Shown here one piece after another: positions 59,240 to 64,000 of a stretch of DNA of 64,000 bases. Source of the stretch: Streptomyces sp. NBC_00335. Its GTDB lineage: Bacteria > Actinomycetota > Actinomycetes > Streptomycetales > Streptomycetaceae. A model generated the notes under the pieces. The model saw only the letters and a program-made list of their open reading frames with translations. It was not told the origin of the DNA and searched no databases. The stretch covers positions 372,001-436,000 of the forward strand of contig NZ_CP108006.1 in NCBI RefSeq assembly GCF_036127095.1, read 5' to 3'. The translations under genes were made by a program, and so were the position numbers. Each line of letters opens with the position of its first letter. Position 1 is the first letter of the stretch.

Positions 59240-60406
59240 ATGACCGCACAGTCGCCCATGCCGCTGACCGTGGAGGCCGCCCGGGGCCTTCAGAACATGC
59301 TCGGTGCCGAGATCGGGCCGGGCCTCAGCGAGCGGGAACTCGACGCGGTCCAGGCACGGTTCGGCTTCACGTTCTCCGCGGACCACAGGGTCTTTCTTGC
59401 CGCCGGGCTCCCGCACGGCTCGCGAAGCTGGCCCGACTGGCGGGGCGGCGATCCCGAGGACCTTGCCGAGCGGCTCTCCCGACCAGTCGAGGGCGTGCTC
59501 TTCGACGTGGAACACAGCGGCTTCTGGCACCCCTCCTGGAGGCCGAGGCCCTCAGGAACATCCGCGGCGCTGCGCATGGCACGGTCCGAGCTGGCGGCCG
59601 TCCCGCAGCTGGTCCCCGTCTACAGCCACCGCTACTTGCCCGGCACGGCAGGCGAGTGGGGTCACCCCGTGCTGTCCGTCCACCAGACCGACATCATCTT
59701 CTACGGGAACGACCTCGCCGACTACGTACGGCACGAGTTCACCGGCGGGGCGAGCACCCTTCCGGCCCGCGCGACCGTCGACTTCTGGTCGTACTTCGTC
59801 AACGGCGGTCCCGCCACGGACCTTGCCACGCCCACCCCGCACACCCCCTACGCCGTCACCGCGCAGGAGGCCGTCGAGGCCCTGCGCATGCTGGCATTGG
59901 AGCGGCTGATCGGCCGACCGCACCACCCGTACCAGCTGATCGAGGCGGGGCTGACGGCACTGGTCCTCGACGTCGAGACGGAGTCGCTTCCGCTCCTCGC
60001 CGGCCTGTCGCGCACCGAGCATCAGAGCGCCGACGCGCTCTTCGACAAGGTGCTGGCCGAGCTGGGGCCGGCCGGGGACCTTCCCGCCGATGACACCGGC
60101 ATCCCGTGGGAGGCCGCGCGTGGGGAACTCGTGCGCTGGTGGCTCCGGCTCATCGCGAACGGGAGTCTCGCCCCTGGAACCGGTGGTGACCTGACCGCGT
60201 ACGAGGGCTGGGGTGCGCTGGCCCGGCCCCGGGCGCTCCGGCCGCTCGTCGACAGGGTCGATGCCTACAACGACTGGGACCGGATCCGGCGCGGCACGCG
60301 CGAGCAGTTGGCCGGAGCGATCGTCGCGGAGGCCGAGCGCCTACTGGCCGGTCCCTGGCCGCCGTTGAGCGGAGAGCAACAGCCCCCGGGGCTCTCGGAC
60401 CACTGA
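59240..60406 (+). CDS. SMI1/KNR4 (SUKH)-like protein with an unknown C-terminal region
   Basis: A 388-residue soluble protein. Residues about 20-170 resemble the SMI1/KNR4 fold (LSERELDAVQARFGFTFSADHRVFLAAGLPHG, WPDWRGGDP, VYSHRYLPG). The C-terminal 190 residues are helical and not assigned. SUKH proteins are often immunity proteins of contact toxins, but no toxin gene is adjacent. ATG 59240 is the start. Its last 257 bases overlap the convergent Y-family gene. Confidence 0.68.
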   Translation: MTAQSPMPLTVEAARGLQNMLGAEIGPGLSERELDAVQARFGFTFSADHRVFLAAGLPHGSRSWPDWRGGDPEDLAERLSRPVEGVLFDVEHSGFWHPSWRPRPSGTSAALRMARSELAAVPQLVPVYSHRYLPGTAGEWGHPVLSVHQTDIIFYGNDLADYVRHEFTGGASTLPARATVDFWSYFVNGGPATDLATPTPHTPYAVTAQEAVEALRMLALERLIGRPHHPYQLIEAGLTALVLDVETESLPLLAGLSRTEHQSADALFDKVLAELGPAGDLPADDTGIPWEAARGELVRWWLRLIANGSLAPGTGGDLTAYEGWGALARPRALRPLVDRVDAYNDWDRIRRGTREQLAGAIVAEAERLLAGPWPPLSGEQQPPGLSDH

Positions 60407-61535
60407 ACCACCCGGCCTTGCCGGGGCACTGCTGAGATACGAGCCCGGTTGCCGAACCACATTGGGCCCCTGCGGCAGGGCGCTCTCCCGATAACGCCCG
60501 CCGAGGTCCTCGCCCCGGTGCCAGGAGTGAGGCCGGGTGGAGGGCGCCGGCGCCGAAGCGCCGGCCGGCCCGGTCGATGACCGGTTCCAGTGCGCGGGCG
60601 TTCTCGGTGGGCCGGTCGAAGGTCAGTTGCTCGGCGGTGCCGGCCGAGCCGGTCAGCTCGCCGACCCGGGCGGTCACCGCCCGCACGCGCGCCCGTTGCA
60701 GTCCGAGCGCGGAGAACAGTCCGTACAGCGTCTGCTGGAGGGAGGGCGTGTGGGCGGTGGGCTCGGGCAGGGTGCGCGAGCGTGTGGTGGTCGACCGGTC
60801 GGCGTAGGTGACCTGCAGCTCGACCGTTCGGGCAACCTGCCCGGCGATCCGCAGCCGGGCTCCGAGATCCGTGGCCGCGCCGAGCAGGGCGCGGCGGACC
60901 TCGGCCGGGTCGAGGACGTCCCGGTCGAAGCGCTGGGCACTGGTGATGGTGGCGGGCGGTCCGCCCGGGCTGACGGTGCGGCGGTCGGTCCCCCGAGCCC
61001 GCTCGTGCAGGAGGCGGCCGGCGGAGGCGCCGGCGATGCGCTGCACCGTGGTCACCGGGAGGACGGCCAGATCGCCGATCGTCTCGATCCCGTACCGGAG
61101 CAGCGAGCGCTCCAGTACGGACCCGACCCCGGGCAGTGCCCGTACCCGGCAGCTCCACAGGAAGCCCTCCTGTTCGGCCGGGTCGTCGGGCAGCACCCGG
61201 ACGGTGCCGGGCGGGGCGGCGCCGGCGGCGAGGGTGGCGAGGAGACGGTTCGGGCCGATCCCGCCCGTGCTGACCAGTCCGTACCGGGCTGCGAGCCGGG
61301 TCTGGAGCCGGTCCGCGAGCTCTGCGGGAGACTGCCCGAAGTACCGCGTGGCACCGGCCAGGTCCAGCAGCGCGCTGTCCGGCGGGAGCGCCTGGACGAC
61401 GGGGGTGATGTCGCCGAGCACCGTGAACAGTTCGCGGTAGGTCTCGAAGCCGGCGCGGTGGAAGCGCAGGTGAACGATCGTCGCCCTGGTGGTGGTGCTG
61501 GTACTGGTGCTGGTGCTGGTGCTGGTGCTGGTCAT
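60150..61535 (-). CDS. Non-catalytic Y-family polymerase-like protein (ImuB-like), C-terminally extended
   Basis: A 461-residue protein. A Ser-Thr repeat tail (residues 2-17) precedes a short palm region: IVHLRFHRAGFE replaces the catalytic HVDMDxF motif, and DSALLDLAGATRYFG stands where SxDExxLD should be, so the metal-binding acidic residues are missing. The thumb and little-finger regions follow to about residue 340. Such proteins (ImuB) tie DnaE2 to the sliding clamp; QLTFD near residue 325 may be a clamp-binding motif. From about residue 340 the frame runs on 120 Arg/Pro-rich residues into the opposite gene, and the normal stop seems lost. The start overlaps the dnaE2 stop (ATGA). Confidence 0.75.
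   Translation of the reverse strand: MTSTSTSTSTSTSTTTRATIVHLRFHRAGFETYRELFTVLGDITPVVQALPPDSALLDLAGATRYFGQSPAELADRLQTRLAARYGLVSTGGIGPNRLLATLAAGAAPPGTVRVLPDDPAEQEGFLWSCRVRALPGVGSVLERSLLRYGIETIGDLAVLPVTTVQRIAGASAGRLLHERARGTDRRTVSPGGPPATITSAQRFDRDVLDPAEVRRALLGAATDLGARLRIAGQVARTVELQVTYADRSTTTRSRTLPEPTAHTPSLQQTLYGLFSALGLQRARVRAVTARVGELTGSAGTAEQLTFDRPTENARALEPVIDRAGRRFGAGALHPASLLAPGRGPRRALSGERPAAGAQCGSATGLVSQQCPGKAGWFSGPRAPGAVALRSTAARDRPVGARPPRRSLRPTARACRAGSGPSRCRHRPCRRAAGAPGAGPAHPSPRTRSGHHRFQGRDSRSR
61495..61530 (-). repeat. Hexanucleotide microsatellite, 6 units of gtgctg
   Basis: Six tandem hexamers (one variant, gtactg) immediately after the start codon encode a Ser-Thr run in the ImuB-like protein. 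Confidence 0.9.
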
Positions 61536-64000
61536 CCGGCGCTCCCCTGACTGGCGTGCCACAGCCGCCCGGCACCACTGCCGCCCTGTCCGCCGCCGCC
61601 CTGTCCGCCCGGTGTCGGCCGGGCTGCCGAAACGGCTTCGCCGTCGGAGCACGGGGGCTCGCCGACGAGCAGCGTACGGACGGCGGCGGTCCCGCCGTCC
61701 CGGTGGGCGTCGGCGATGTCCTGGAGGTTCCAGGCGTGGGTGCCGATGACGGAGACGGACTTGCCGCGGCGGGAGACGGTGCCGCGCGCGAGGAGCAGGA
61801 AGTGGTGGAACAGCGGGTAGGCGGCCTGCTCGTGGGTGTCGTCGAAGAAGGTGAGGTCGATCTGGCCGGCCGGGCTGCCGTCGTCCAGGGAGACGAAGAT
61901 GGTGCGCCGTCCGGAGCGCATGGGCGGGGTCTGGATGGCGACCTTCGCGCCGGCCACCAGCACGGTCCCGCCGGACGGCTGGTCCTTCAGCCGGTGGGAG
62001 GGGGTGACGCCGAGCTCGGCCAGCAGCGGGTGGAACGGTTCCATGAGGTGCCGGGAAGCCTCCATGCCGATGACCTCCAGTTCCGCCTCCAGCTCCTCGC
62101 CGACGGTCATCGCGGGAAGGCCGCTGTCTCCGGCGGCGGGGGTGGTGACAGGGGTGAGGAGGAGCTGGTCGGGGATGCTGCCGGCGCGGTGCTGCCGGTG
62201 GAGCTCGTCGATCTGCAGGAGCAGGTCGCGGCGGGCCGCGCCCGGGGCGAGGGTGGCGAAGGCACCGACCCGGGCGAGGCGGTCGGCGATCGGCTGGGAG
62301 GGCCGGGCGCGGGCCCAGAAGTCGGCGAGGTCCGTGTACGGCCGGCCCTCCTGGATGCGTGCGGACTGGTCGTCGGTGATGCCGTGGACATCGGCCAGCG
62401 ACATGCGCAGGCCGAGACGGCCGTCCGCGAGCCGCTCGGTTCGGTACTGGGCGGCGGAGTGCTGGACGTCGAGCGGCAGGATCGGCACGCCGCGGCGCCG
62501 GGCGTCGGCCAGTACCAGCCGCTTCGGATACATGCCGGGGTCGTGTTCGAGGAGTCCGGCGTAGAACGGCGCCGCGTAGTGCGCCTTCAGCCAGGCGGAC
62601 TGCAGGGTGGGCAGGGCGAACGCCACGCCGTGGGAGCGGGCGAACCCGTAGCTCCCCATGTTCTCCAGCATCCGCCAGACCTCGTCGATCACCTTCTGTT
62701 CGTAGCCGGCCCCGGCTGCCCGCTGCCGGTACCAGGTCTGGAGTTTGGGCAGGCGTTCGGGTCTGGCCAGGGCGCGCCGGGCCTCCTCGCCCATGGCCAG
62801 GTCGGTGCGGGTCATCGTCGCGAACAGACCGATGACCTGCTCGTTGAAGATGACCACGCCGTAGGTGGAGCGCAGCCAGGGCTCCAGGTCCGGGTGGGGG
62901 TAGGTGACGGGCTTCTTGCCGTGCCGGCCCAGGAGGAACGGGCGGATCATGTCCGCCTGGACCGGGCCCGGGCGGAACAGCGAGATCTCGGCGACCAGAT
63001 CGGCGAAGGTCTCCGGCTGGAGCCGGCCGAGCAGGTCCTTCTGGCCGGGGGATTCCAGCTGGAAGACGCCCAGCGATTCGCCCTCGCGCAGCAGCTCGTA
63101 GGCGGCCGGGTCGGTCAGCGGTACCTGGGTGCGGTCGTCCAGGTCGATCCGCTCGCCGGTGGTGCGCTCGATCTCCCGCACCGCGTACGCCATCGAGCTC
63201 TGCATCCGCACGCCGAGGACGTCGAGCTTGAGGAGTCCGAGGCCATCGCCTTCCACGTCCTCCTTGTCGAAGACCGTGGCGGGGAAACCCTCGGTGGCGG
63301 TGGGGACGACGGGGGTGCGCTGCAGCAGGGTCGCGTCGGAGAGGATGACGCCGCACGGGTGCATGGCGCTGCCCCGGGGCAGCGCGTCCAGTCCCTCGAC
63401 CAGCTCCCACAGCCGTCCGTACCGGTCTGCGCCGGCGGCGACCTGTCGCAGCTCCGGGAGTTCGCGCAGTGCGGTGCGGGCCGAGCGGGCGGCGATGTGC
63501 GGGAAGGCCTTGGCCAGGCGTCCGACCTCGTCCGGGGGCAGGCCGAGTGCGAGGCCGGCGTCGCGGATCGCCCACCGCACCCGATAGGTCTCGGGCATCG
63601 ACAAGGTGCAGACCCGGTCCGTACCGAACCGGTCCATGATCTTGCGGTAGACCTCCAGGCGCCGGGCGGACTCCACGTCGATGTCGATGTCCGGCAGTGT
63701 GCGGCGGCGCAGGTTCAGGAACCTCTCCATGATCAGCTCGTGGTCGAGGGGGTTGGCGAAGGAGACGCCGAGCAGGTGGACGACCAGGCTGCCCGCGCCC
63801 GAGCCCCTTGCCTGCACCCGGATCCCGAGGTCTCGTACGTCGTCGACGACCTTGGAAACGGTCAGGAAGTACGTCGGCCAGCCGAGGGTCTGGATGACCC
63901 GTAGCTCCTCTTCCAGGCGGGTGCGCATCGTGGCGGAACGGTCGTAGCCGTGGCGGACCATCGCCGCCTCGCACCGCAGGCGCAGGATCCGGGCCGAGGT
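61532..64000 (-). CDS. dnaE2: Error-prone DNA polymerase III alpha subunit DnaE2 (5' end beyond the window)
   Basis: 822 C-terminal residues of a C-family polymerase. The active-site motif PDIDIDVE, GSGAGSLVVHLLGVSFANPL, FFRPGPV-like SLFRPGPVQADMIRPF, GVIIFNEQ-like GVVIFNEQVIG and GSYGFARSHGVAFA are all typical of DnaE. An OB-fold domain (GTVLVAGAKVAIQTPPMRSGRRTIFVSLDDGS) follows. Coupling to an ImuB-like gene marks it as the DnaE2 (damage-inducible, translesion) rather than the replicative type. It should act in SOS mutagenesis. The promoter and PHP domain are outside the window. Confidence 0.92.
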   Translation of the reverse strand, partial: TSARILRLRCEAAMVRHGYDRSATMRTRLEEELRVIQTLGWPTYFLTVSKVVDDVRDLGIRVQARGSGAGSLVVHLLGVSFANPLDHELIMERFLNLRRRTLPDIDIDVESARRLEVYRKIMDRFGTDRVCTLSMPETYRVRWAIRDAGLALGLPPDEVGRLAKAFPHIAARSARTALRELPELRQVAAGADRYGRLWELVEGLDALPRGSAMHPCGVILSDATLLQRTPVVPTATEGFPATVFDKEDVEGDGLGLLKLDVLGVRMQSSMAYAVREIERTTGERIDLDDRTQVPLTDPAAYELLREGESLGVFQLESPGQKDLLGRLQPETFADLVAEISLFRPGPVQADMIRPFLLGRHGKKPVTYPHPDLEPWLRSTYGVVIFNEQVIGLFATMTRTDLAMGEEARRALARPERLPKLQTWYRQRAAGAGYEQKVIDEVWRMLENMGSYGFARSHGVAFALPTLQSAWLKAHYAAPFYAGLLEHDPGMYPKRLVLADARRRGVPILPLDVQHSAAQYRTERLADGRLGLRMSLADVHGITDDQSARIQEGRPYTDLADFWARARPSQPIADRLARVGAFATLAPGAARRDLLLQIDELHRQHRAGSIPDQLLLTPVTTPAAGDSGLPAMTVGEELEAELEVIGMEASRHLMEPFHPLLAELGVTPSHRLKDQPSGGTVLVAGAKVAIQTPPMRSGRRTIFVSLDDGSPAGQIDLTFFDDTHEQAAYPLFHHFLLLARGTVSRRGKSVSVIGTHAWNLQDIADAHRDGGTAAVRTLLVGEPPCSDGEAVSAARPTPGGQGGGGQGGSGAGRLWHASQGSAG

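Noticed and set aside
61556..63904. 782-codon plus-strand frame opposite dnaE2
   Set aside because: Shadow of a well-supported polymerase gene; no motif, and composition typical of antisense frames.

Overview
The window reads as a chromosomal segment of a Streptomyces. The base composition is very GC-rich, GTG and TTG starts are frequent, and 4-base start/stop overlaps (ATGA, GTGA, TTGA) are common. It holds an SCO5918-type gene beside a DEAD-box helicase and a cold-shock gene, two HelD-type RNA polymerase ATPases, and a sugar ABC importer without its own ATPase. No integrase, transposase, phage gene, CRISPR array or rRNA was found. All calls come from reading the translated sequence; no database search was run.

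Region 1 (1-4.1 kb): a HelR-type ATPase (5' end at the window edge) convergent with a secreted CBM2-GH18 chitinase. Region 2 (4.1-28.6 kb): a large cell-surface polysaccharide cluster. A rightward arm (4081-13826) carries an N-acetyltransferase, a 25-codon leader ORF coupled to an unknown toroid-like protein, a WecG/TagA glycosyltransferase, a nucleotide-sugar dehydrogenase, a UDP-GlcNAc 2-epimerase, a Wzz-like protein, a Wzx-like flippase, an anchored beta-helix protein and a GT2 enzyme. A leftward arm (27308-13837) carries a Gfo/Idh/MocA oxidoreductase, an SDR epimerase, two DegT aminotransferases, a NeuD/PglD-type acetyltransferase, a 1100-residue secreted protein, two GT2 enzymes and a natural fusion of a Wzz-like domain with an O-antigen polymerase/ligase domain. 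Another Wzz-like gene and another GT2 gene are divergent from this arm. Together the sugar genes match the complete Wbp/Wlb route to a UDP-diacetamido-mannuronic acid. No initiating phosphoglycosyl transferase lies in the window.

Region 3 (28.7-37.4 kb): an MFS gene coupled to an anchored beta-propeller protein; the SCO5918-type / DEAD-box helicase / cold-shock group, whose helicase has a FUS-like Ser-Tyr-Gly tail; an initiator tRNA; an MFS exporter with its TetR regulator; and a small ACT-domain gene behind a leaderless leader peptide and an intrinsic terminator (an attenuator). Region 4 (37.4-46.3 kb): an alpha-glucan utilisation locus with a GH13 alpha-glucosidase, a secreted GH87-like alpha-1,3-glucanase, two permeases, a binding lipoprotein and a LacI regulator. 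Both control regions share 21-bp-spaced CGCAA direct repeats.

Region 5 (46.4-64 kb): oleate hydratase, peroxiredoxin, a tiny secreted protein, an RpiR regulator, an M14 carboxypeptidase, a DUF4239-like membrane protein behind a coupled mini-ORF, a second HelD-type ATPase, an exported beta-carbonic anhydrase, an enolase-gene remnant, a TetX-like monooxygenase with a DHA2 exporter, a SUKH-like protein, and a non-catalytic (ImuB-like) Y-family protein coupled to an error-prone DnaE2 polymerase that runs off the right edge.
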